Shown here: positions 44,079 through 52,529 of the stretch, piece by piece | Layout of the letters: each line of letters opens with the position of its first letter | Position numbering within the stretch: the first letter of the stretch is position 1 | Assembly: GCF_003605435.1 (NCBI RefSeq) | Contig: NZ_QXQB01000006.1 | Location: 62,001 to 126,000, forward strand | DNA: 64,000 nucleotides | Direction: 5' to 3' | DNA from: Paenibacillus pinisoli | Lineage (GTDB): Bacteria; Bacillota; Bacilli; Paenibacillales; Paenibacillaceae | Position numbers and translations under genes: made by a program | Notes under the pieces: generated by a model | Told to the model about the DNA's origin: nothing | Seen by the model: the letters and a program-made list of their open reading frames with translations, nothing else | The model's database searches: none

Positions 44079-45143
44079 ATGACTACGACATCCATCTATG
44101 GATTAACATTAGAGCAATTGACAGCTTGGCTGGAGGAGAGGGGCCACCGGAGGTTCCGTGCGCAGCAGGTCTGGGACTGGCTGTACCGGAAGCGGGTGGT
44201 ATCCTTCGACGACATGATAGACGTTCATGCGGATTGCATTGCGCTGCTGAAGGAGCATTACGCGATGAGCACAATGACCGAGCATGTGAAGCAGGAGTCC
44301 AAGGACGGCACGGTCAAGTTCCTGTTCAAGCTGTATGACGGCAACCTGATCGAGACCGTGCTGATGCGGCACAAGTTCGGCTTGTCGGTATGCGTCACGA
44401 CGCAAGTCGGCTGCAATATCGGCTGCAGCTTCTGCGCCAGCGGATTGATCGCCAAGAGCCGCGATCTGTCGAGCGGCGAGATTGTGGAGCAGCTGATGCG
44501 GGTGCAGCTGCATCTGGACGCGGCGGGCCTTGGCGAGCGCGTCAGCCACATTGTGGTGATGGGAATCGGAGAACCATTCGATAACTTCCAGCACATGGGC
44601 GATTTTATCCGAGTCGTGAAGGATCATAAGGGGCTGGCGATTGGCGCGCGCCATATTACGGTGTCGACAAGCGGTCTTGCCGGCAAGATCAGAGAATTCG
44701 CGGACAGCGATCTGGGCGTCAATCTGGCGGTATCGCTGCATGCGCCGAACAACGAGCTTCGTACGCGCATTATGAAGATCAACAAAGCGATTCCAATCGA
44801 GAAGCTAATGGACTCGATCGATTACTATCTGGAGAAGACGAATCGCCGGATGACGATGGAGTATATTTTGCTGAAGGACGTGAATGACGGAGTAGAGCAA
44901 GCGCTGGAGCTGGCAGAGCTCATGCGCGGCCGGAGCAAGCTGGTGAACGTCAACCTGATTCCGTACAATCCGGTCGATGAGCATAGCCAATACCAGCGCA
45001 GCGAGCAGGAGTCCATCCGAGCGTTCTACGATGTGCTGAAAAAGCAAAGCATCAGTGTAAGCGTCAGGCTGGAGCATGGAGCGGACATTGATGCGGCATG
45101 CGGACAGCTTCGAAGCAAGCAGATGCGCGCGGCGAATGAATAA
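44079..45143 (+). CDS. rlmN: 23S rRNA/tRNA adenine-C2 methyltransferase RlmN
   Basis: The 354-residue radical-SAM methyltransferase methylates A2503 of 23S rRNA and some tRNAs. The iron-sulfur cysteines are C112, C116 and C119 (VGCNIGCSFCASG). The MGIGEPFDN and VSLHAPNNELR motifs and the C-terminal catalytic C341 (DIDAACGQLR) are present. The start at 44079 has AAGAGGA 7 nt upstream; the TTG at 44061 overlaps that site. Sequence around the catalytic site fits RlmN, not the resistance enzyme Cfr. Confidence 0.93.
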   Translation: MTTTSIYGLTLEQLTAWLEERGHRRFRAQQVWDWLYRKRVVSFDDMIDVHADCIALLKEHYAMSTMTEHVKQESKDGTVKFLFKLYDGNLIETVLMRHKFGLSVCVTTQVGCNIGCSFCASGLIAKSRDLSSGEIVEQLMRVQLHLDAAGLGERVSHIVVMGIGEPFDNFQHMGDFIRVVKDHKGLAIGARHITVSTSGLAGKIREFADSDLGVNLAVSLHAPNNELRTRIMKINKAIPIEKLMDSIDYYLEKTNRRMTMEYILLKDVNDGVEQALELAELMRGRSKLVNVNLIPYNPVDEHSQYQRSEQESIRAFYDVLKKQSISVSVRLEHGADIDAACGQLRSKQMRAANE

Positions 45144-45152
45144 GATTGAACG

Positions 45153-45191
45153 GCCGAGTCAGAGGCGCTGCGCCTCTGTGCCCGGCTTTTT
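45153..45191 (+). terminator. Terminator of rlmN
   Basis: AGAGGCG-CTG-CGCCTCT forms the inner stem, an outer GCCG/CGGC extends it, and five T residues follow. Confidence 0.8.
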
Positions 45192-45242
45192 CTTATTGTT
45201 GAAGGCGGCTTTGTAACGCACTTCCCCTACAGAATGGCGGCA

Positions 45243-46304
45243 TCACCACAAATCTATGGGTCTCCTCAAGAAGTTATTGCTTTTTTTCACGGAAAAAAGG
45301 ATATAGCACATCAGCAGCAGATTGAACAAATTGACATTATGCTTCATGGATTGCAGGCAGTAGCGGAGCGCCTTCCGTTTCTCGAAGCGGTGGATATAGC
45401 TTAGCGTGTAATATTGCCGGGCTAAGGTGTAGCTAGATAGCAGCAGCAGCCGTTTTCGGTCATGCCAATCGCAGGCCGCAATCTTTTGCCTCAAAAATTG
45501 CTTGAACGCGAGCGCCTGAAGTCCGGCTTGCTCCAGCTTCTGAAGCGCCTGCTTGTCCAGGTGGAGCCGATCGGGATCGATCTCCCTCCGGTCGATGAAG
45601 AAGTATAAGCTGTCGGGCGACAGATGATAGATGGAGTGGGGCTTCATCTGCAGCGATATCCGGCAATGATCGAAGAAGTTAATCATGAATGCCGTGTCTT
45701 CCCCGATATGAAAGTCCTCCAGAAACATGCCTCCAGGCTGGAGCTTCTCCCGTTTGAACACCATCGTATTGATGTGGAAGATGCATAGGGTATCTTTCAC
45801 ATACCGCTCGAAAAGCCCGTTGTGCATGACCACAATGTCTTCGCTATGCGAATGAAAGGAGCGCTTCAGCGCCCTGAGGCGTTCCTGCTGATGCGCTTCC
45901 TCGAAGGGATCAATCAGCCTGTCTCCTTGGCGCTCCAGCCATAGGGCAAAGCCGACATCGGTATCGGTATCCTGCATCATGCGCAAAGTTTCCTCCAAGT
46001 GAAAGGGGAGCCATACGTCATCGGAGTCGAGGAATGCAATGAGATCTCCCTTGGCATGCAGCATGCCGCTGTTGCGGGCGCCGCCGACGCCTTTGGCGCG
46101 CTTATTCGAGATGTACTGAATTCGGCTGTCGCTCGCTGCCAGCTCTCCCACCACTTTCCTCGTTGTATCCGTGCTGCGGTCATCCACAACAATAAGCTCC
46201 CAATTGCCGTAGCTTTGCTCCTGCACCGAAGCAATAGCGGCAGGCAGGGTCCGTGCGCGGTTAAAAGCAGGCATAATGACGCTGACTAACGGATTCGGAT
46301 TCAT
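45243..46304 (-). CDS. Family 2 glycosyltransferase, paralogue 1
   Basis: The 353-residue GT-A enzyme starts PLVSVIMPAFNRARTLPAAI and has the nucleotide-sugar residues WELIVVDDRSTD and the DxD-type motif IAFLDSDDVW near residues 90-98. The C-terminal 100 residues are basic and end FLRRPIDLW. AGGAGGCG precedes the ATG. It is a close paralogue of the next gene (same length, same tail), 44 nt away. Such pairs usually act on cell-surface polysaccharide or teichoic acid; the acceptor is unknown. Confidence 0.9.
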   Translation of the reverse strand: MNPNPLVSVIMPAFNRARTLPAAIASVQEQSYGNWELIVVDDRSTDTTRKVVGELAASDSRIQYISNKRAKGVGGARNSGMLHAKGDLIAFLDSDDVWLPFHLEETLRMMQDTDTDVGFALWLERQGDRLIDPFEEAHQQERLRALKRSFHSHSEDIVVMHNGLFERYVKDTLCIFHINTMVFKREKLQPGGMFLEDFHIGEDTAFMINFFDHCRISLQMKPHSIYHLSPDSLYFFIDRREIDPDRLHLDKQALQKLEQAGLQALAFKQFLRQKIAACDWHDRKRLLLLSSYTLARQYYTLSYIHRFEKRKALRYCLQSMKHNVNLFNLLLMCYILFSVKKSNNFLRRPIDLW

Positions 46305-46348
46305 ATGAAACGCCTCCTATGTACTCAGATTAGTATTGATTCGTTTCT

Positions 46349-47410
46349 TCACCACAGATTAAGAGGTTTTCTAAGGAAATCGCTGCGCTTGCTGCCGCCA
46401 AACACGATATGGGACAGAAGCAGCAGGTTGAACGCATTAAAGCTATAGCGCATCGAGAGGAAGCAGTAACGAACAGCCTTCCGCTTATTCAGCTTATGAA
46501 TATAGCTGAGCGTATAATATTGACGGGCCAGCATATATTTGATTTCCTGCTCCAGCCTTTTTCTGTTGCCCAGATGAGGGGAGCGGCGGACCAAAGCTTG
46601 CATTTCCAGTCTCATATTAATCGTTTGAAGGCCGACAAATTCGATTTTGTCCAGGAGCTCTTGCTGCAGGCATAGCGTATCGGGGTCAAGCAATCTTCTG
46701 TCGCAAAACAAATAGACGCTGTCCGGAGATTGATTGTAGATGAAATGGGGTTTCGTAATGAGCGCGATACGGCAGCGGTCAAAGAAGCGGATAATAAACG
46801 AGGTGTCTTCGCCTATGCTGAATTGTTCGTTGAACAGGTCGGAGGGCTGGAGAAGGCGTTTTTTGAGAACCATTGAGTTAATGGAATAGAAATGACGCGG
46901 ATTGAGGACAAAACGTTCCATCAGACCATGCTCGATGATGATGGCGTCGCCCTTCGTTTCATACTGAGCTCGCATCTCGTCAAGGAGACGCTGTTCGACC
47001 TCGTTGTTGTAGCTTTGATACACCGTAGCGCCATGATGTTCTTCCCACAAGGCGAAGCAAATATCCGAACGGGAATCGCCAAGCATCTGGATGCTGTCCT
47101 GCAAATGGTAAGGAAACCATTGGTCATCCGAGTCGAGGAATGAGATGTACGAGCCCTGGGCGCTTAGCAGCCCGCAGTTTCTTGCGCCTCCTACTCCCTT
47201 GGTCCGATTGTTGACGATGAACCGTATGCGCGGATCGCTCTTGCTGTAGGATTCTACTACTTCTTTGGTGTGATCGCTGCAGCAGTCGCTGACGACGATA
47301 AGCTCCCAATTGCGGTAGGTTTGATCTATAACGGATTGTATAGAGGAAGTGATAATGTCTGCACGGTTGTAGGTAGGTATGATGACACTGACAAGAGGTT
47401 CGTCGCGCAT
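46349..47410 (-). CDS. Family 2 glycosyltransferase, paralogue 2
   Basis: The 353-residue protein has the same plan as its downstream paralogue: PLVSVIIPTYNRADIITSSI at the start, ISFLDSDDQWFPYHL at about 90-104, and tail FLRKPLNLW. AAAGGG lies 8 nt before the ATG. The first gene of a two-gene minus-strand operon, divergent from the MacB-type exporter. Confidence 0.9.
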   Translation of the reverse strand: MRDEPLVSVIIPTYNRADIITSSIQSVIDQTYRNWELIVVSDCCSDHTKEVVESYSKSDPRIRFIVNNRTKGVGGARNCGLLSAQGSYISFLDSDDQWFPYHLQDSIQMLGDSRSDICFALWEEHHGATVYQSYNNEVEQRLLDEMRAQYETKGDAIIIEHGLMERFVLNPRHFYSINSMVLKKRLLQPSDLFNEQFSIGEDTSFIIRFFDRCRIALITKPHFIYNQSPDSVYLFCDRRLLDPDTLCLQQELLDKIEFVGLQTINMRLEMQALVRRSPHLGNRKRLEQEIKYMLARQYYTLSYIHKLNKRKAVRYCFLSMRYSFNAFNLLLLSHIVFGGSKRSDFLRKPLNLW

Positions 47411-47658
47411 GGCTTCAACCCTTTCTCGACCTGTTATCGTAGTCCAAGCTACGGAAGTCTTGCCTAGTTTAAAATGAAATTTTTTTCTAGTAAAGGTGCT
47501 AAAAGGTTTAAATGTAAGTAGTTCTATAGGCGGATGCAGGCTATAGATTCTTATTGGATTCTATAATTTTATTTAAGGTTTTCTTTAAGTTCGCTTATCC
47601 TTTGCTTGCTATAGTAGGTTTAGTGAACGGCAAGGTTATCGAAAGGTGGAGTTGGCCT

Positions 47659-48426
47659 ATGATCGAACTGGCTAATGTCAGTCATCAATTTATAATTGGC
47701 AAGAAAGGCAAGGAACGTGTCGTGCCTGTCCTGCATGATATTGATCTGAAGGTGGCGAAAGGTGAAATCGTCGCTATTGTAGGGCGGAGCGGATCGGGCA
47801 AGTCAACGCTTCTGAATCTGATGTCCGGTTATATCCGGCCTTCGGCAGGAGAGATTAAGATAGGCGGCAGAGATGTAACGAAGCTGAGCGAAGGGGAGTG
47901 GGCGGATTTCCGCTTGGCGAATTACGGGTTTATTTTTCAGAGCTTTCAGCTGATCGGAAGCATGACCGCTTATGAGAACGTGGAGCTGCCGCTCGTGCTG
48001 AAAGGCATTACAGGCGCGGAGCGCAAGCAGCGCGTGATGAGGCTGATGGAGCAAATCGGGATAGCTGAATATGGGGGCCACTATCCGAGCGAGCTCTCGG
48101 GCGGCCAGCAGCAGCGGGTATCGGTTGCGCGGTCGCTTATACTGGAGCCGCCGATCGTGCTTGCGGACGAGCCGTCGGGAAGCCTCGACAGCGAGAATGA
48201 GAAGACGCTGCTGACGATGATTCAACAACTCAATCATGAGATGGGCATTACGTTCGTGATTATTACCCATGATGAGCAGGTGGCTTCGATCGCGCATCGT
48301 GCTATCCGCTTGCAGGACGGCAAGCTTGTTCATCAAAGCGATTATCGGCAGGTGGCTGCGCATGATGAGCAGCATCGCTCTGTTGCAGGCGTGGACTACA
48401 TTAGACAGGGGGGCGAACGCGAATGA
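47659..48426 (+). CDS. MacB/LolD-type ABC exporter ATP-binding protein
   Basis: 255 residues from the ATG at 47659, with AAGGTGGAG upstream; the open frame begins at 47554 but lacks a ribosome site there. It has Walker A GRSGSGKST, Q-loop FIFQSFQLIGSMT, signature LSGGQQQRVS and Walker B IVLADEPSGSLD, the sequence typical of MacB/LolD ATPases that power mechanotransmission rather than transport through the membrane. It overlaps its permease by 4 nt. Confidence 0.92.
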   Translation: MIELANVSHQFIIGKKGKERVVPVLHDIDLKVAKGEIVAIVGRSGSGKSTLLNLMSGYIRPSAGEIKIGGRDVTKLSEGEWADFRLANYGFIFQSFQLIGSMTAYENVELPLVLKGITGAERKQRVMRLMEQIGIAEYGGHYPSELSGGQQQRVSVARSLILEPPIVLADEPSGSLDSENEKTLLTMIQQLNHEMGITFVIITHDEQVASIAHRAIRLQDGKLVHQSDYRQVAAHDEQHRSVAGVDYIRQGGERE

Positions 48427-49772
48427 AGCTAGGGGATCAATTCCGGTTCGTCCGGCAAAATATGAAGAAAAACAAAACCAGGCTGTTCATGACCGTGCTT
48501 GCTACGGCGATGGGCTGCGCATTCCTAATTGTGCTGGCTTCTGTAGGTTTCGGCCTGCAGCAAAGCATCGTGGACAATATTGTGGGCGACCGCTTGGTGA
48601 CAGGCATCGATATTTACTCCAAGGACCCAAGCAAATTCAAAGAAGATACGAATCTGTACGATGCGGATATTAAGGATTTGCAGGCGATCCCTAATGTAAA
48701 GGCCGTCACGTACCGCAACTTCATCGGCCAGTGGATGGAGCCAACGATTGACGGCGAGCCGGTAACTGGCGATCGTACCTTTCAGGTGGACTTCCAAGCG
48801 GAGGAGCGCGCAGGCTTCAGCTTAAGCGCAGGCAGAATGCCGCAGAAGAATAACGAAGTGATTCTGGGCTACAACATCCGCCAGCAGCGCGATGATCAGG
48901 GCGTGCCGAGCGAGTATAAGGACGCCTCGGAATGGTTGAATAAGACGATTGTGCTGAATGTCGGTTATTATGAGAACGGCGTGCTGAAGAAAAAGCCGAT
49001 TGAAGCTGTAGTTGCCGGCATATCGGCAAAGCCGACTAAAGAGTGGAAGATGGATCAGGCGCTATACGTCGGCGTCGATCTGCTGGGGCAGGTTGAGAGC
49101 ATTACGGGTACGCAAAGAGGCGAGCTGCCATATGTGGAGGAGGGCTCCACGCCTGAGCAAATTGAGGAATTGCTGAAGCAATTGCCGGCACCAGGCGGTG
49201 ACAGAAACTATATTGAGGTTCAAGTGATCGCTGGTCATGCGAACGATGTGAAAGGCATATCCGAAGTGCTGCGCGAGAAGGGCTACTTCAACCATTCTAT
49301 TGCTGATGAGCTGAAGCAAGTGAATCTAATGTTCCTCATTATGAAGATCGGCTTGATCTTCGTTGGCACAATTGCTGTTATTATCGCCTCGATCGGCATC
49401 TTCAATACGATGACGATGGCGGTGACAGAGCGTGCGCAGGATATCGGCATCATGAAGGCGATCGGTGCGCATCCGTCGGTCATTCGCAAAATCTTTTTGC
49501 TGGAGAGCGCTTTGATCGGCATCATGGGCGCGGTTATCGGGACGATTGTCTCCTACGGCATATCGTTCGCGGTGAACGCGGGACTGCCGGTATTGATTCA
49601 AACCTTTATGGAGGAGAAGGTGCCGGATGGTTTCCTGTTCTCCGTCATCCCGCCATACCTCACAGCGCTGGCTTGCGCTATCGCACTGGGAGTGGCGATG
49701 CTGTCCGGCTACCGCCCAGCGCTAAGAGCAACTCGCATCGACGTTCTGCGCGCACTGCGCAGAGATGTGTAA
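48423..49772 (+). CDS. MacB/FtsX-type ABC permease
   Basis: The 449-residue permease has one helix at about 22-42, a large extracytoplasmic domain of about 260 residues (MacB periplasmic-core-like) and three C-terminal helices (about 305-325, 355-385, 408-430). The last part has ITMTMAVTERAQDIGIMKA-like wording (FNTMTMAVTERAQDIGIMKA). Such pairs export peptides or extract lipids or lipoproteins. Here it stands without a membrane-fusion protein gene. Terminator at 49778-49808. Confidence 0.92.
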   Translation: MKLGDQFRFVRQNMKKNKTRLFMTVLATAMGCAFLIVLASVGFGLQQSIVDNIVGDRLVTGIDIYSKDPSKFKEDTNLYDADIKDLQAIPNVKAVTYRNFIGQWMEPTIDGEPVTGDRTFQVDFQAEERAGFSLSAGRMPQKNNEVILGYNIRQQRDDQGVPSEYKDASEWLNKTIVLNVGYYENGVLKKKPIEAVVAGISAKPTKEWKMDQALYVGVDLLGQVESITGTQRGELPYVEEGSTPEQIEELLKQLPAPGGDRNYIEVQVIAGHANDVKGISEVLREKGYFNHSIADELKQVNLMFLIMKIGLIFVGTIAVIIASIGIFNTMTMAVTERAQDIGIMKAIGAHPSVIRKIFLLESALIGIMGAVIGTIVSYGISFAVNAGLPVLIQTFMEEKVPDGFLFSVIPPYLTALACAIALGVAMLSGYRPALRATRIDVLRALRRDV

Positions 49773-49777
49773 GAGTG

Positions 49778-49808
49778 AAAAAAGCTATCCGGTTGGATAG
49801 CTTTTTTT
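49778..49808. terminator. Bidirectional terminator ahead of repeat array 2
   Basis: A perfect 13-bp stem (AAAAAAGCTATCC with GGATAGCTTTTTT, loop GGTT) at 49778-49807, with T- and A-tracts on both sides. Confidence 0.9.
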
Positions 49809-49832
49809 GTTGTACGCGCGTTTGGACGGAAG

Positions 49833-50444
49833 CTGTAAGCCGAGAAACTCGGCCTGCAAGTGCGCGCCGCGCCTGCGGCTGAGCTCTAAGCCGAAAAACT
49901 CGGCCAGCAAGTGCGCGCCGCGCCTGCGGCTGAGCTCTAAGCCGAGAAACTCGGCCTGCAAGTGCGCGCCGCGCCTACGGCTGAGCTCTAAGCCGAGAAA
50001 CTCGGCTAGCAAGTACGCGCCGTGCCTGCGGCTGAGCTCTAAGCCGAGAAACTCGGCCTGCAAGTGCGCGCCGCGCCTACGGCTGAGCTCTAAGCCGAAA
50101 AACTCGGCCTGCAAGTGCGCGCCGTGCCTGCGGCTGAGCTCTAAGCCGAGAAACTCGGCTAGCAAGTGCGCGCCGTGCCTGCGGCTGAGCTCTAAGCCGA
50201 GAAACTCGGCCTGGAAGTGCGCGCCGCGCCTACGGCTGAGCTCTAAGCCGAGAAACTCGGCTAGCAAGTGCGCGCCGTACCTGCGGCTGAGCCGTAAGCC
50301 GAGAAACTCGGCCTGCAAGCCCGCGCCGCGCCTGCGGCTGAGCTCTAAGCCGAGAAACTCGGCTTGCAAACGCGCGCCGCGCCTGCGGCTGAGCTCTAAG
50401 CCGAGAAACTCGGCATACAATCGCGCGCCGCGCCTGTGGCTTAC
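49833..50444. repeat. 51-bp hairpin tandem repeat array, locus 2 (12 units)
   Basis: Units start at 49833 and every 51 bp to 50394. Each carries AAGCCGAG-AAA-CTCGGC next to CTCT, then GCAAGTGCGCGCC and CGCCTGCGGCTGAG. Variation is concentrated just after the hairpin: CTGCAA and TAGCAA versions alternate irregularly. The array fills the gap between the terminator at 49778-49808 and the convergent MBL gene. It touches that gene's stop codon, so transcripts of that gene would run through it. Frames stay open on both strands (222 and 254 codons) with no ribosome site. The hairpin and period match locus 1. Confidence 0.92.
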
Positions 50445-51196
50445 AGCACCACCAACTCGCCGTCTGTCGGGATGAATACGCGGCCGGAGAAGCCTTCCAG
50501 CGCCAGATCCCGCTGGAGCGATTCGCGTGTGAGGCCGCAATGGTTCCATGCTTCCATGTGGGCGATGACGACTTTCGTCTGCGGCGCCCGGTGCAGCACC
50601 TGGATAATGTCGCCCAGCCCCATCGTGATGGCACCGCTCCCGATAAACCGGGCTTCTCCCGCAAACAGCACAGTCACGTCCGGCTCATATCGATCCAGCG
50701 CATCACTTACCTCGTCGCACCACACCGTATCGCCCGCAATATACAGCTTCAGCTTCCCGTCATCCAGCACAAAGCCGGATACCGTGCCCATCATTTGGCC
50801 GATGGCACCGTAGCCATGACGCCCGCCCGTCCGGCTGACGCGCAGGTCATGCAATTGGCCGGATTCCCCGGCGGCCAGTCCCTGCACCAGCTCGAATCCC
50901 TCTTGAACAAAAGCATCCGCATCCTCTGATTGGCAAAGGACAGGAAGTTTGCGGGATAATAAAGCCGAAGCCGCTTCATCCCAGTGATCAGGATGACGGT
51001 GGGTAACCAAGACGGCATCGGCCCACGCCGCTTGCTCTTGCGGCACAGGAAGCTCAACCAGCGGGTTGCGCAGCACCGGCGTTGTATTGAACGTCGCATC
51101 AAATGTGCCAGCGGGACTGAGCATCGGATCGAGCAAATAATGTTTCCCATTCCACTCGATACGCATGGTAGCATGTCTAAGCAATTGTATATTCAT
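50441..51196 (-). CDS. Metallo-beta-lactamase-fold hydrolase (UlaG/YtnP-like)
   Basis: 251 residues from the ATG at 51196, with AAGGGTGAT just upstream; the open frame runs further but without a ribosome site. The metal motif is LVTHRHPDHWDEA, with a later AGDTVWCDEV (bridging Asp) and IAHMEAWNHCGL (His). This fits MBL-fold proteins of the L-ascorbate-6-phosphate lactonase-like group; the substrate is unknown. It is divergent from the Lrp-type regulator. Its stop is at the edge of repeat array 2, and no separate terminator is seen on this strand before the array. Confidence 0.87.
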   Translation of the reverse strand: MNIQLLRHATMRIEWNGKHYLLDPMLSPAGTFDATFNTTPVLRNPLVELPVPQEQAAWADAVLVTHRHPDHWDEAASALLSRKLPVLCQSEDADAFVQEGFELVQGLAAGESGQLHDLRVSRTGGRHGYGAIGQMMGTVSGFVLDDGKLKLYIAGDTVWCDEVSDALDRYEPDVTVLFAGEARFIGSGAITMGLGDIIQVLHRAPQTKVVIAHMEAWNHCGLTRESLQRDLALEGFSGRVFIPTDGELVVL

Positions 51197-51316
51197 TAGA
51201 ATCACCCTTCTCAACTTGGTATGGAACCGATTATAATGCGATTGAATGAATAGGCCCATAATCTGAATCAATAATAACGAGCCGTCTGCTTGATTCATGA
51301 AAGGAATGGAACCGAT

Positions 51317-51730
51317 ATGCTGGACAAAACCGACCATGCCATATTGGCATGCCTGCAAAGCAACGCCCGCATGCAAATGAAAGAAATCGGCGAGCGCGTC
51401 CATATGACCGGCCAAGCGGTGGCAAACCGGATTGCCCGTTTAGAAGAGCTAGGCGTTCTGCTCGGCTATACAGTAAAGTTGGACGACAGCAAGCTGGAGA
51501 AGCCATTCGAGGCGATGGTCACGGTGTTTTTGCCCTCCAATCATCACAGCGCATTCCGCGATTGGGCGGTGAGCGAGCCTGCTGTAACGGAGCTGCACCG
51601 CGTGACAGGAGAAGGCTGCTATTGGATGAAGGTGAGATACGGCGATCCTGCCGGGTTGTCCGCTTTTTTGGAGGAAATGCTTCGTTTCGGCAATTACCGC
51701 ATTAATAATTCCATCGAGAAATTAAAATGA
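51317..51730 (+). CDS. Lrp/AsnC family transcriptional regulator
   Basis: 137 residues from the ATG at 51317, with AAAGGAATGG upstream. The N-terminal helix-turn-helix (about 1-55: MKEIGERVHMTGQAVANRIA) is followed by an alpha/beta RAM effector domain. It is divergent from the MBL hydrolase with about 120 nt between, so that gene is its most likely target besides itself. The amino-acid effector is unknown. Confidence 0.88.
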   Translation: MLDKTDHAILACLQSNARMQMKEIGERVHMTGQAVANRIARLEELGVLLGYTVKLDDSKLEKPFEAMVTVFLPSNHHSAFRDWAVSEPAVTELHRVTGEGCYWMKVRYGDPAGLSAFLEEMLRFGNYRINNSIEKLK

Positions 51731-51738
51731 AATAGCTA

Positions 51739-51789
51739 TTGACCGCTGTGGTCAACGAACAATATAATGATATTGACCGGAGTGGTCAA
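51739..51789 (+). promoter_or_regulatory. TetR-controlled promoter with two operators
   Basis: TTGACC-gctgt-GGTCAA (51739-51755) and TTGACC-ggagt-GGTCAA (51773-51789) are two copies of the same 17-bp palindrome, 34 bp centre to centre. The first half-site doubles as the -35 (TTGACC, 51739-51744). TATAAT lies at 51763-51768 (18-bp spacing), so the second operator covers the transcription start. Confidence 0.88.
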
Positions 51790-51866
51790 TGTTATTGTTT
51801 GCTGTTCTCCCTGCTTGCCGGCAGCGCAAGGGGACAGCGTTCTATTCGCGAATAGGAGGCATACCA

Positions 51867-52487
51867 TTGTTTAGCAAGTTTTTAAGCATAGAGGAAGAGA
51901 AGCGCGAGCGCGTGATCAACGCAGCGCTGAAGGAGTTCGCATCGAAAGGCTACACAGCCGCATCGACCAATGAGATTGCCAAGGAAGCAGGCATCTCGAA
52001 GGGGCTGGTCTTTCATTATTTTAAAAGCAAGAGAGACCTATATTTTTTCCTGTACGACCATACGCTTGAGGTAGTGAACTCTGAGCTTAGGGAAACGGTG
52101 GATTTGCTGGAGACGGATTTGTTCGTTCGCATGCAGCAGGTGGCAATGCTGAATCTGGCGGTATTCGGCAAGTATCCAAGCATGATGGATTACATGAAAA
52201 GCGTGTATTTGGAGGCAGCCGAAGAGGTCAGAGGAGAGATTCTGGAGCGGATTCAGAGCATGGCGGCCAGCGATTACGGACAGATATTTTCCGGCATCGA
52301 CACGACGAAGTTCAAGGACGGGATCAGCCCGGAGCGGGCGATCAACGTTATTTTATGGACGGTCGAGGGACTAGGCGAGCAATACAAGGAGCGCAGCAAG
52401 TTATCGGGTGAAGCGCTTGATCTGGATGCCATTATCCAAGAATTCGGCCAGTACATGGAGATGTTCAAAACAACCTTTTACAAATAA
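51867..52487 (+). CDS. TetR family repressor of the adjacent exporter
   Basis: 206 residues from a TTG at 51867, chosen because AGGAGG lies 7 nt upstream; the longer frame from 51789 starts inside the operator. The N-terminal TetR helix-turn-helix (about 12-58: KEFASKGYTAASTNEIAKEA, GISKGLVFHYFKSK) is followed by an all-helical ligand domain. The two palindromes in front of it are its likely operators, and the ABC exporter genes 42 nt downstream its likely targets. Confidence 0.9.
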   Translation: MFSKFLSIEEEKRERVINAALKEFASKGYTAASTNEIAKEAGISKGLVFHYFKSKRDLYFFLYDHTLEVVNSELRETVDLLETDLFVRMQQVAMLNLAVFGKYPSMMDYMKSVYLEAAEEVRGEILERIQSMAASDYGQIFSGIDTTKFKDGISPERAINVILWTVEGLGEQYKERSKLSGEALDLDAIIQEFGQYMEMFKTTFYK

Positions 52488-52529
52488 TCGTATCGGGCGA
52501 TAACAGGATGAACACGGGAGGAATCGGGA

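Noticed and set aside
43976..44338. 120-codon frame overlapping the rlmN start
   Set aside because: It overlaps rlmN in another frame and has no ribosome site or family resemblance.
44079..45143. Cfr-type resistance methyltransferase
   Set aside because: N-terminal and radical-SAM segments match RlmN wording better than Cfr, and the genomic setting is housekeeping.
49833..50444. CRISPR array
   Set aside because: There are no unique spacers: the whole 51-bp unit repeats, and no cas genes are near.
49785..50549. Open frames of 254 (minus) and 222 (plus) codons through the second repeat array
   Set aside because: Same cause. The minus frame would start inside the MBL gene in another frame, and the plus frame starts in a terminator T-tract.
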